Origin: Legionella gresilensis
Lineage (GTDB): Bacteria > Pseudomonadota > Gammaproteobacteria > Legionellales > Legionellaceae
NCBI RefSeq assembly: GCF_900639865.1
Contig: NZ_CAAAHX010000001.1
Span: 62,001 to 126,000 of the forward strand
Length of the DNA: 64,000 nt
Reading direction: 5' to 3'
Shown here piece after piece: positions 56,722 to 64,000 of the stretch (the first letter of the stretch is position 1; the number at the start of each line of letters is the position of its first letter). A model generated the notes under the pieces. It was not told the DNA's origin. It made no database searches and saw nothing but the letters and a program-made list of their open reading frames with translations. The translations under genes were made by a program, and so were the position numbers.

Positions 56722-57198
56722 ATGATTAAAAAGAAAAGCAAACAATATGGCTTTAGTTTGCTTGAAGTTTTAATTAGCTTAATTATTCTTGCTGTTGGCC
56801 TTTTAGGAGTAGCTGCATTACAAACGCGTGCTGTTCGCGATAATCATTCAGCCCTACTTCGCTCTACAGCAATTAACCAAATTAATAATATGATAGATCG
56901 TATGCAATCTAATTACGCCGGTGTTAATGTGGGTGCGTATAATAATGTGTCTGGCATAGGAACGCTGGCAACTTGCACTACTTGTTCAAGCGCGCAAATA
57001 GCACAACGTGATATTCATCAATGGAATACAACTAATGCCCAACTTTTACCTTCAGGACAAGGCACTGTCACTCGTAACGGACAGCGTTTCACAATTACTC
57101 TATTCTGGGATAACGACCGTACAGGCGCAACAGGAACAAACTGCAGTAGTAATACTAATGTCGATTTAACCTGCCTGCGTATGGAGGTCGAGTTATGA
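56722..57198 (+). CDS. pilV: Type IV pilus minor pilin PilV
   Basis: A 158-aa prepilin: leader KKKSKQYG, cleavage before FSLLEVLISLIILAVGLLGV with Glu at +5, then TRAVRDNHSALLRSTAINQI, typical of PilV. With PilW, PilX and FimU/PilE it forms the tip complex that starts pilus growth. First gene of pilV-W-X-Y1; pilW starts within its last 4 nt. Confidence 0.92.
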   Translation: MIKKKSKQYGFSLLEVLISLIILAVGLLGVAALQTRAVRDNHSALLRSTAINQINNMIDRMQSNYAGVNVGAYNNVSGIGTLATCTTCSSAQIAQRDIHQWNTTNAQLLPSGQGTVTRNGQRFTITLFWDNDRTGATGTNCSSNTNVDLTCLRMEVEL

Positions 57199-58202
57199 TG
57201 AAAACTGCAGGCTTTACTATTCTTGAATTTTTAATCGCTACCACTATTGGTACTTTACTAATTGCGGGTATTGGTGCTGTTTATCTAAGCAATAAAGCTA
57301 CTTTTTCAATCCAATCCGCTTTAGCTCGATTACAGGAAAATGGTCGCTACGCAAACTATGTTTTAGCCCGAGATATTCGCATGGCCGGCTTTCAAGGGTG
57401 TACAAATCAGCGGCAAGTCACATTGACAAATTTGGTCTCAAATTACTCAACAATGTTAAATTATGACAAACCTTTACAAGGATTTAGTAGCAGTGGAACA
57501 TCTTTTACCCCTTCTTTACCCGCTAATATTAGTTCTAAAGCACCTGTTGCTGGGAATGATATAATAGAAGTCCGAATGGCTTCAAGCAATGGTGTACATT
57601 TAAGTGCGGATATGGCACAAGCTAATAGCGCCATTAATGTTTATTCTGGGCTCGGTGCCCAAAGTGGTACACCACTAATCATTACCAATTGCGTAATAGG
57701 TAATATATTTATGGCAGGTGCAGGCACTGACAATACTACAATTACGCACCCTACCGGTGTAAATAACTCTGATAATTTAAGTATTGCCTATTTAACTAAT
57801 GCTCAAGTCATGAGACTTCTTTACTATGCTTTCTATATTAAAAATACTGGACGCGTTAACAATCTAAATCAACCAATATTTTCTTTAGTAAGGCTTAGTG
57901 CTAATGGTAATGAAGATGAGATAGCTGAAGGCGTTGAACGCCTGCAAATTACTTATGGTGTCGATACTGATAGTGATAATACTGTAAATAGTTATCAGAC
58001 TGCTGCTCAGGTTAATACGGCCAATAATTGGAATAATGTTATCAGTGTACACGTTAATTTATTGTTAGCTACTGTTGATAATGTCGCTGATAGACCAAGA
58101 CCATACACGTTTAATGGGGTAACAACGACGCCAACTGACAGGAAAATCAGACGAGAATGGGTAATGTTCATAACATTACGTAATCGAGGGTTACCTGTAT
58201 GA
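57195..58202 (+). CDS. pilW: Type IV pilus minor pilin PilW
   Basis: A 335-aa prepilin-like protein, N-terminus MMKTAGFTILEFLIATTIGT (Gly|Phe, Glu at +5), followed by YVLARDIRMAGFQGC, a PilW signature. The long C-terminal globular domain is Asn/Thr-rich, as in PilW. Overlaps both neighbours by 4 nt. Confidence 0.92.
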   Translation: MMKTAGFTILEFLIATTIGTLLIAGIGAVYLSNKATFSIQSALARLQENGRYANYVLARDIRMAGFQGCTNQRQVTLTNLVSNYSTMLNYDKPLQGFSSSGTSFTPSLPANISSKAPVAGNDIIEVRMASSNGVHLSADMAQANSAINVYSGLGAQSGTPLIITNCVIGNIFMAGAGTDNTTITHPTGVNNSDNLSIAYLTNAQVMRLLYYAFYIKNTGRVNNLNQPIFSLVRLSANGNEDEIAEGVERLQITYGVDTDSDNTVNSYQTAAQVNTANNWNNVISVHVNLLLATVDNVADRPRPYTFNGVTTTPTDRKIRREWVMFITLRNRGLPV

Positions 58203-58708
58203 AAAAGCAACAAGGAGCCACACTTGCTATAGCACTCATTTTATTATTTGTAATCACCATTCTTGCAGTTGGTTCAATCCAAGTTAGTCATATGCAAGAA
58301 AGAATGTCCGCTAACATACAAGATAAAGAAATTTCGCTCAGAGCTGCTGAATCAGCTTTAAATGCGGGTGAGGACTGGCTAATAGCACAAACAAAGAAAC
58401 CCGTTATTTATTCTAATAATTGCCCAGCTTTTCCCTGTGTACGACAAATGTTTGATAGTACTAGTTTATATAGTCAGCCTGCTTCCTGGTGGTCTAGTAA
58501 TTCAGCAGCCTATACAAGCCAACTTAAAAATGTTATCGCAGCTCCCCGGTATGTTATTGAATACTTACAATTTGTTCCCGATTCACCTGTAGTAGGCAGT
58601 GCTACATTTGGGACAGGCGTGCATTATTATCGGATTACGGCCCGTGGCGTAGGTGCTAATAGCGAGTCGGTAACTTATTTGCAAACCACAGTAGCGAGGC
58701 GATTCTAA
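58199..58708 (+). CDS. pilX: Type IV pilus assembly protein PilX
   Basis: A 169-aa protein starting MKKQQGATLAIALILLFVIT, without Glu at +5, and the PilX motif MQERMSANIQDKEISLRAAE. It bridges minor pilins and PilY1. Its last base is the first base of pilY1 (TAATG). Confidence 0.92.
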   Translation: MKKQQGATLAIALILLFVITILAVGSIQVSHMQERMSANIQDKEISLRAAESALNAGEDWLIAQTKKPVIYSNNCPAFPCVRQMFDSTSLYSQPASWWSSNSAAYTSQLKNVIAAPRYVIEYLQFVPDSPVVGSATFGTGVHYYRITARGVGANSESVTYLQTTVARRF

Positions 58709-61700
58709 TGAGACGTGTTTTGTTGCTGCTTTTAACAATCGCTAATTTATTTTGTGGCGTAAGCTATGCAGCACCCTTAAATTTAGCGCAATCACCTCTT
58801 TTTTTCACTGAGTCAGTGGCACCAATGACGATGCTGGTTTTAGGCCGAGATCATAAGTTTTATTTTGAAGCCTATGATGATTTTACTGATTTAGACGGCG
58901 ATGGTGCTATTGAATATACATTTAAACCATCTTTCACTTATTTTGGTTATTTTGATAGTAACAAATGTTACGCGTACGATACAGGAGGTAATCTTTTTTA
59001 TCCGACTTCAATTGCATCTAATAAGAAATGCCCTGGAAGCTGGAGTGGTAATTTTCTAAATTATTTAACTACCGCTCGCTTTGATGCAGTTAGAAAAGTA
59101 CTGTATGGTGGATTTCGCTCTGTTGATACCACCTCTCAAACTGTTTTACAACGCATATATGTCCCTCTAGATGGTCATAGCTGGGCAAAGGAGCATGAAC
59201 TTACGCATGGCTATAACATTAGCGATTATACACCTTATACCCCACCAACAAGCTCCACTGTTAGACATATCTTTTATAGCGGTTCACTTAATAAAAATGG
59301 TTATCCTATGCTGCGTGTTGCCCTAAACCAGCCTTATACCATTTGGCAATGGTTAGATCTGGAATTTAAAGGAAATGCAGCTGCAGTTCCAGGCGTGACA
59401 GATTTTGCTGTGCAGGTAAAGGTATGCGATCCTAATGTCGGCCTTGAACCCAATTGCCGTGCCTATCCGAATGGAAATTATAAACCTATTGGCTTATTAC
59501 AGGAGTATGGTGAAAACGACTCTATGCTATTTGGGCTTATTACTGGTTCATATGCTAATAATACGAATGGTGGTGTTTTGCGCAAAAATATTGGCAGTAT
59601 TCGTGACGAAATAAATTTAACAACCGGGCAATTTACTGCAGTTAATGGTATTATTTCAACGATTAATAAATTTACGTTTACTCATCCGAATACCAACCTT
59701 TATGTTTGCGCTTATAAAAATTTAACCAGTGGCTCATGCGAAATGCTAGGTGAACCTATTGCTGAAATGATCTATGAAGCAGTACGCTACTTTGCTGGTA
59801 AAAGCGGTCCAACGGCAGGATTTAATTATTCCGGTGGCAGAGATAATAGTCTTAATTTGCCTAATGCAAGTTGGCAAAACCCTTATACTAATTTTCCTTC
59901 TTGTGCTAAAGCAAATATACTTTCTATTAGCGATTTTTATCCCACCTATGATAGTGATTATGTACCTGGAAATTATTTTAATCCTATGTCAGGTGATCTT
60001 GCTTCCTTAAATGTTTCAGCCCTTGCCCAAGCGATCTTCAATGGCGAAGGATTTTCCAGTCTATTTGCTTTTATTGGCGAGTCAGGTACCAATGCAGATG
60101 GTAATCCAACAGCTAAACCTGTCACGAGCTTTGCAAATATTCGCGGGCTTGCGCCCTATGATACGGCATATGAAGGTAGTTATTATGCCGCAAGTGTTGC
60201 TTATCATGGTTGGTTAAATGATTTAAGCAATGTCGCAGGTACACAGAATGCTAAGCTCTTTTCTGTTGTTTTATCGCCCAGAAGACCTGAAATTAATTTC
60301 AAAGTTGGCAATAGCAGCGTTAGTATTATTCCTTTTGGTAAATCAGTTTCAGGATCTCAAATTAATGAAAATGGTGGTAACAATGTGCCAACAAGTGCAG
60401 TTGTTGATATTTATGTCGATTATCTGATAAATAACCAAGGTATTTTCACTGTTAATTTTTCTGATCTACAAGCAGGATCAGGTTTTGGTATTGATACCAT
60501 TGTAAGATATACGATTACTGTTAACGCCAACAATACGCTTACTATTACCACAGAAAGTCTTTTTGCTAATAGCGGTAAAAAACAACATCTAGGTTACATT
60601 ATTTCAGGCACGACTAAAGATGGTATTTATTTAGAAGTTAGAGATAAAGATACCGGCTCTAATCAAGATGTTGATTATATTTTAGATACACCGCCTGGCG
60701 CCTTTCCAGGTGGAACTTGGAATGATAATCAACCGTTGCCGTGGATAACGAATCGTACGTTGACTGCAAGTGGTCTAGGGCCAGCTAAAACTTTTAACTC
60801 CCCATTATGGTATGCAGCTAAGTGGGGAGGGTTTACTGACAGCAATAACAATAAAGTACCTGATATACAAAGTGAATATGACACCTCTAATAGCGGCAAT
60901 CCTGATAACTTCTTTTTAATTACGAATGCAAGCAATCTAGGAGCACAACTTTCCAAAGCTTTGCAAGCCATCATGGACCGTTCAGGTTCGTTTTCATCTG
61001 CAACATTAAGCAGTGGTTCTTTAAAATCAGGAACATTAATCTATCAAGCTATTTTCCGTACCATCGACTGGAGCGGACGATTGCTTGCATTTGCACTTGA
61101 TCCAGACAATGGAAATATTCTTTATACAGGTTCCTCAACTCAAGGCGCAATCTGGGATGCCGCTGAAAAACTAAAATTACAGAACTTTAATACAGGTCGT
61201 AATATTATTACTTATAAACCATCAACCAAAAAAGGCATACCTTTTAGATGGCCCACTAATCCTGCCTCACCCACGCTTACCGAGCTGGACGTTTCGCAAT
61301 CTACTATCTTAAACACGAACCCTTCTACAGCCCTTGTTGACAATCAAGGCAGTAATCGACTTAATTATATCCGTGGCGATCGCAGCAAAGAAATGCAAAA
61401 TGGTGGTATCTTCCGCAACCGTAGTACACCTCTAGGTGATATTATTGACTCTGGCCCCGTCTTAGTGGATGTACCAAAACAAAATTATCCTATTGTTTGG
61501 TCCGGTAGCGCTGCTGAAAATACTGTCCCCTATAGCACGTTTAGAGATGCTAATTTAAATCGAAAGCCTGTTATTTATGTTGGAGCTAATGATGGCATGT
61601 TGCATGCCTTTGACGCCGATAACGGAAATGAATTGTTTGCTTATGTGCCATCTAAAGTTTTTGCTAATTTAAATCAATTAACAAGTACAAGTTATAGTCA

Positions 61701-63003
61701 TCGATATTATGTGGATGGGTCACCTAATGCTATCGATGTTTTTATTAATGGCAACTGGCGCACTGTCTTAGTTGGTTCGCTCAACGCTGGCGGCCAAGGT
61801 ATTTTTGCTCTCGATATAACTGATCCTACTATGTTTGCTGAATCCAATGCCGAGCAACTAGTTAAATGGGAATTTAGTGATGTTAATGATGCTGATATGG
61901 GATTTTCATTTGGCCAAGCATCTATTGTGCGCCTAGCTAATGGTCAGTGGGCTGCCATCTTTGGTAATGGCTATAACAATACTTACAGTGATTCAAATGT
62001 TAGCTCCACGGGTAATGCTGTCATTTACGTTGTCAATATTGATACCGGCGCTATTATCAAAAAGTTTGATACCAAAGTTGGCATGAGCTCTGATCCCTTA
62101 AATTTAGCGCGACCTAATGGCATGTCTTCACCCACAGTTGTAGATACAGATGGCAATATGATTGCCGATCTCATTTATGCCGGCGATTTATTTGGCAATG
62201 TTTGGAAAATTGATATTTCTTCGGCAAATCCTAGCTTATGGGATTTTAGTTTTAAAAATGGCAGTGGCAATCCAGCCCCCTTCTTTGTAGCAAAAGATAG
62301 TACAGGGAAACGACAACCAATTACCACGCGCCCTACTGTTTCACGCGTTAATTTTAGCACCGGCGGATTACAAATTTATATTGGCACAGGTAAATATATA
62401 GAAAACGCAGATAAAACAGATTTAAGTATCCAAAGTATTTATGCCTTACGTGATGATACTAATACGGTTATTACCGGAAGAGAACAATTATTACAACAAA
62501 CTATCATAGCAGAACAAACCAACTTACGTATTACCAGCGATAATGCAATAACCAATCAACGCGGCTGGTATATGGATTTAATTTATAATGGCCAAGCACA
62601 AGGTGAGCGTACTATTTCAGATATGATCTATCTCAATGGTAGGATTATCTTTACTACAGTTATTCCCAATACTGACCCATGTGATTATGGTGGCACAAGC
62701 TGGCTTATGGAATTAAATGCTAATACGGGTGGCCGTTTAAATTTCAATGTGTTTGATTTAAATCAAGATGGACAATTTAATTCAGCAGATGGCGTCACTA
62801 TAACCACTCAAGATGGTCAACAACTTAGCACAACAGCTAGCGGTCTTAAGTCTGAGGTAGGCCTTACAGCGACGCCAGCAATTTTAAATGCAGGTAGTAA
62901 GGAATATAAATACTTAGCAGGTACGAGTGGTAGTATGCAAAAAGTAAATGAAAATCCAGGACAACAAGCGTATGGCAGACAATCTTGGCGGCAACTCCAA
63001 TAG
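58708..63003 (+). CDS. pilY1: PilY1-type pilus tip adhesin
   Basis: A 1431-aa secreted protein with signal peptide (MRRVLLLLLTIANLFCGVSY...). The N-terminal 750 residues are variable; the C-terminal 600 form the PilY1 beta-propeller (VIYVGANDGMLHAFDADNGN at about 953-972, RTVLVGSLNAGGQGIFALDI, DTDGNMIADLIYAGDLFGN). A Ca-binding-like loop DLNQDGQFNSAD lies near 1350, and DLDGDGAIEYTF near 62. I do not see a clear von Willebrand A domain. PilY1 acts in adhesion and in priming pilus assembly. Last gene of the pilVWXY1 operon; pilE does not follow. Confidence 0.93.
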   Translation: MRRVLLLLLTIANLFCGVSYAAPLNLAQSPLFFTESVAPMTMLVLGRDHKFYFEAYDDFTDLDGDGAIEYTFKPSFTYFGYFDSNKCYAYDTGGNLFYPTSIASNKKCPGSWSGNFLNYLTTARFDAVRKVLYGGFRSVDTTSQTVLQRIYVPLDGHSWAKEHELTHGYNISDYTPYTPPTSSTVRHIFYSGSLNKNGYPMLRVALNQPYTIWQWLDLEFKGNAAAVPGVTDFAVQVKVCDPNVGLEPNCRAYPNGNYKPIGLLQEYGENDSMLFGLITGSYANNTNGGVLRKNIGSIRDEINLTTGQFTAVNGIISTINKFTFTHPNTNLYVCAYKNLTSGSCEMLGEPIAEMIYEAVRYFAGKSGPTAGFNYSGGRDNSLNLPNASWQNPYTNFPSCAKANILSISDFYPTYDSDYVPGNYFNPMSGDLASLNVSALAQAIFNGEGFSSLFAFIGESGTNADGNPTAKPVTSFANIRGLAPYDTAYEGSYYAASVAYHGWLNDLSNVAGTQNAKLFSVVLSPRRPEINFKVGNSSVSIIPFGKSVSGSQINENGGNNVPTSAVVDIYVDYLINNQGIFTVNFSDLQAGSGFGIDTIVRYTITVNANNTLTITTESLFANSGKKQHLGYIISGTTKDGIYLEVRDKDTGSNQDVDYILDTPPGAFPGGTWNDNQPLPWITNRTLTASGLGPAKTFNSPLWYAAKWGGFTDSNNNKVPDIQSEYDTSNSGNPDNFFLITNASNLGAQLSKALQAIMDRSGSFSSATLSSGSLKSGTLIYQAIFRTIDWSGRLLAFALDPDNGNILYTGSSTQGAIWDAAEKLKLQNFNTGRNIITYKPSTKKGIPFRWPTNPASPTLTELDVSQSTILNTNPSTALVDNQGSNRLNYIRGDRSKEMQNGGIFRNRSTPLGDIIDSGPVLVDVPKQNYPIVWSGSAAENTVPYSTFRDANLNRKPVIYVGANDGMLHAFDADNGNELFAYVPSKVFANLNQLTSTSYSHRYYVDGSPNAIDVFINGNWRTVLVGSLNAGGQGIFALDITDPTMFAESNAEQLVKWEFSDVNDADMGFSFGQASIVRLANGQWAAIFGNGYNNTYSDSNVSSTGNAVIYVVNIDTGAIIKKFDTKVGMSSDPLNLARPNGMSSPTVVDTDGNMIADLIYAGDLFGNVWKIDISSANPSLWDFSFKNGSGNPAPFFVAKDSTGKRQPITTRPTVSRVNFSTGGLQIYIGTGKYIENADKTDLSIQSIYALRDDTNTVITGREQLLQQTIIAEQTNLRITSDNAITNQRGWYMDLIYNGQAQGERTISDMIYLNGRIIFTTVIPNTDPCDYGGTSWLMELNANTGGRLNFNVFDLNQDGQFNSADGVTITTQDGQQLSTTASGLKSEVGLTATPAILNAGSKEYKYLAGTSGSMQKVNENPGQQAYGRQSWRQLQ

Positions 63004-63015
63004 AACATAAACTTT

Positions 63016-63050
63016 TTAGAAGTAAAGAACTAAAAGTTCCCTACTTCTAA
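63016..63050. terminator. Hairpin between convergent pilY1 and sppA-like gene
   Basis: Arms TTAGAAGTA and TACTTCTAA (63016-63024, 63042-63050) with an inner GAACT/AGTTC pair. It lies 13 nt after pilY1. T-tracts are weak, so it is a tentative bidirectional terminator. Confidence 0.5.
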
Positions 63051-63070
63051 ATTAATATTACCCTCAGCCT

Positions 63071-64000
63071 TTATTCTTTAATACCTGGATTAAGGCCTAA
63101 CGCTTTAGGAAGTTCATCTGCAATGGCGGTACCCACATTACGGCTAACTCGTTCAAGAACACTTTGCTTATAAGTATAATCAATGACAGTATTTAATTTT
63201 AATACATCACGTGCAAGCTGCCCACTGCTCGCAAAGCCATCAATAAGCCCACGTGCTTTCGCTTGATTTCCAGTCCAAAATAAACCTGAAAAGGTTTGAT
63301 TATCTATGTGTAGGCGCGAGCCACGTCCTGCTTTTACGCGATTTATAAATTGCTGATGCACATCATTAAGCATGGTTTGTAATAATTGTTGCTGCTCAGG
63401 TGTAACGGGCGAAAATGGATCTAAAAAGCCTTTATTACTACCTGCTGTTTGCAAACGACGGGTAATACCTAATTTTTGCATGGCATCAACAAAGCCAAAG
63501 CCATTATAAAGTACACCAATAGAACCTACCATACTTGCTTCATTAGCATAAATTTCATCAGCTGCTGCTGCCACATAATAAGCTGCTGAAGCACACACAT
63601 CAACGCATACAGCATAGGTCTTAATATTAGGATATTGAGCACGATAATGGCGTAAAGCGCTATACATATAATCAGCTTGTACAGGACTTCCACCCGGGCT
63701 ATTAATACGAATAATTAACGCCTTCAAAGATTTATTTTTATAGGCTTTATCTAACCCTTTAACAAAATTTTCTGCATTGCCGCCGCCATCGTCAGAAATA
63801 GTTCCTTCTAGATCAATTAAACCAGCATGCTCTTTAACGAGAACCTCTTTATCAGTTTCTAATAAAGAACTCAGTTTAAAAAAAGCTAGAATAATTAAGG
63901 CGACGATAAGAATGCGTATTATCCAACGCCAACGACGCTTTCGTTTTTGTTCGCGCATGTATTCAAGAATTATTTGATTTAATAGCACTTGTGACTCAGA
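63071..64000 (-). CDS. sppA: SppA-type signal peptide peptidase (S49), 5' end outside window
   Basis: The frame is open to the right edge, so the N-terminus is missing; a GTG at 63988 is in frame but probably internal. One TM (WRWIIRILIVALIILAFFKL). S49 motifs: LIDLEGTISDDGGG, LIIRINSPGGSPVQADYMYS, catalytic Ser in ANEASMVGSIGVLY and catalytic Lys in the KAGRGSRLHID-type region. It degrades cleaved signal peptides in the inner membrane. About 310 residues are visible, matching the short SppA form rather than the 600-aa E. coli SppA. Confidence 0.9.
   Translation of the reverse strand, partial: SESQVLLNQIILEYMREQKRKRRWRWIIRILIVALIILAFFKLSSLLETDKEVLVKEHAGLIDLEGTISDDGGGNAENFVKGLDKAYKNKSLKALIIRINSPGGSPVQADYMYSALRHYRAQYPNIKTYAVCVDVCASAAYYVAAAADEIYANEASMVGSIGVLYNGFGFVDAMQKLGITRRLQTAGSNKGFLDPFSPVTPEQQQLLQTMLNDVHQQFINRVKAGRGSRLHIDNQTFSGLFWTGNQAKARGLIDGFASSGQLARDVLKLNTVIDYTYKQSVLERVSRNVGTAIADELPKALGLNPGIKE

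Noticed and set aside
59774-60427. Several rightward frames of 65-78 codons inside pilY1
   Set aside because: Out-of-frame shadows of the strongly supported pilY1 gene.
1-64000. tRNA, rRNA, CRISPR, prophage or complete insertion sequence
   Set aside because: I looked for them and found no tRNA/rRNA signature, integrase, transposase gene or phage structural gene; only short repeat elements.

Overview
The window is AT-rich (roughly 35-38% G+C by eye) and looks like chromosomal DNA of a gammaproteobacterium of the order Legionellales, most likely Legionella or a close relative. This is inferred from the gammaproteobacterial gene orders (pilMNOPQ-aroKB-damX; mraZ-rsmH-ftsL-ftsI-murE; trmJ-iscS), an hisC-phhB pair, a Fis-type regulator, lone hypothetical genes with coiled-coil, J-like or ankyrin features of the kind common in Legionella effectors, and short palindromic or MITE-like repeats between genes. 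No 16S rRNA or tRNA gene is present, so the genus is not proven.

Layout. 1-2705: an aromatic-acid/FUSC-type efflux pair (the inner membrane protein runs off the left edge). 3061-6843: a small hypothetical, an SH3/NlpC-P60 cell-wall peptidase and a compact set of three pilin-like genes that mirrors pilV-pilW-pilX. 7004-9960: hisC-phhB, a universal stress protein, and a PnuC-family transporter behind a clear TPP riboswitch (probably a thiamine importer). 10187-11278: an exported protein with a lytic-transglycosylase-like Glu/GLTQ pattern. 11528-19625: one leftward type IV pilus/shikimate block pilM-N-O-P-Q, aroK-aroB and a damX-like SPOR protein. The PBP1A gene, usually the divergent neighbour of pilM, lies at 21076-23442, with an unrelated coiled-coil gene wedged between. 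23549-30208: outer-membrane barrel, ald, etfA-etfB, galU-ugd.

30346-41029: a J-like membrane hypothetical, a GT39-type transferase, a membrane/spermidine-synthase fusion, a four-gene leftward operon (ArnT-like transferase, PAP2 phosphatase, polyprenyl-phosphate GT2, LAB_N protein) that looks like a lipid A or envelope glycan modification module, then a site-2 protease and pdxB. 41287-44345 is an accessory patch: an NTF2-like protein, an unknown gene, an ankyrin gene broken in a 7-A run, and gene relics. 44346-49217: the front of the division and cell-wall cluster (mraZ to murE), which stops at murE. 49417-51435: a MITE-like element, coaX, RNase P RNA and fis. 51877-54539: a reduced isc operon (trmJ-iscS-iscU-like-iscA-like) whose IscU-like protein has lost its cluster ligands. 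54736-56234: suhB and an unknown gene. 56722-63003: pilV-pilW-pilX-pilY1, the minor pilins and tip adhesin of the type IV pilus. The right edge holds a partial SppA-type S49 protease.

Functional threads: type IV pilus assembly is represented three times (pilMNOPQ, pilVWX-Y1 and a second minor-pilin-like set); peptidoglycan growth and division by PBP1A, FtsI, FtsL, MurE, RsmH and the SPOR protein. The observations most worth a second look are the ligand-less IscU-like protein in an isc operon that also lacks iscR, hscBA and fdx; the phased GTGG boxes and perfect 26-bp palindrome before mraZ; the homopolymer-frameshifted ankyrin gene; the second pilin set; and the two MITE-like elements.
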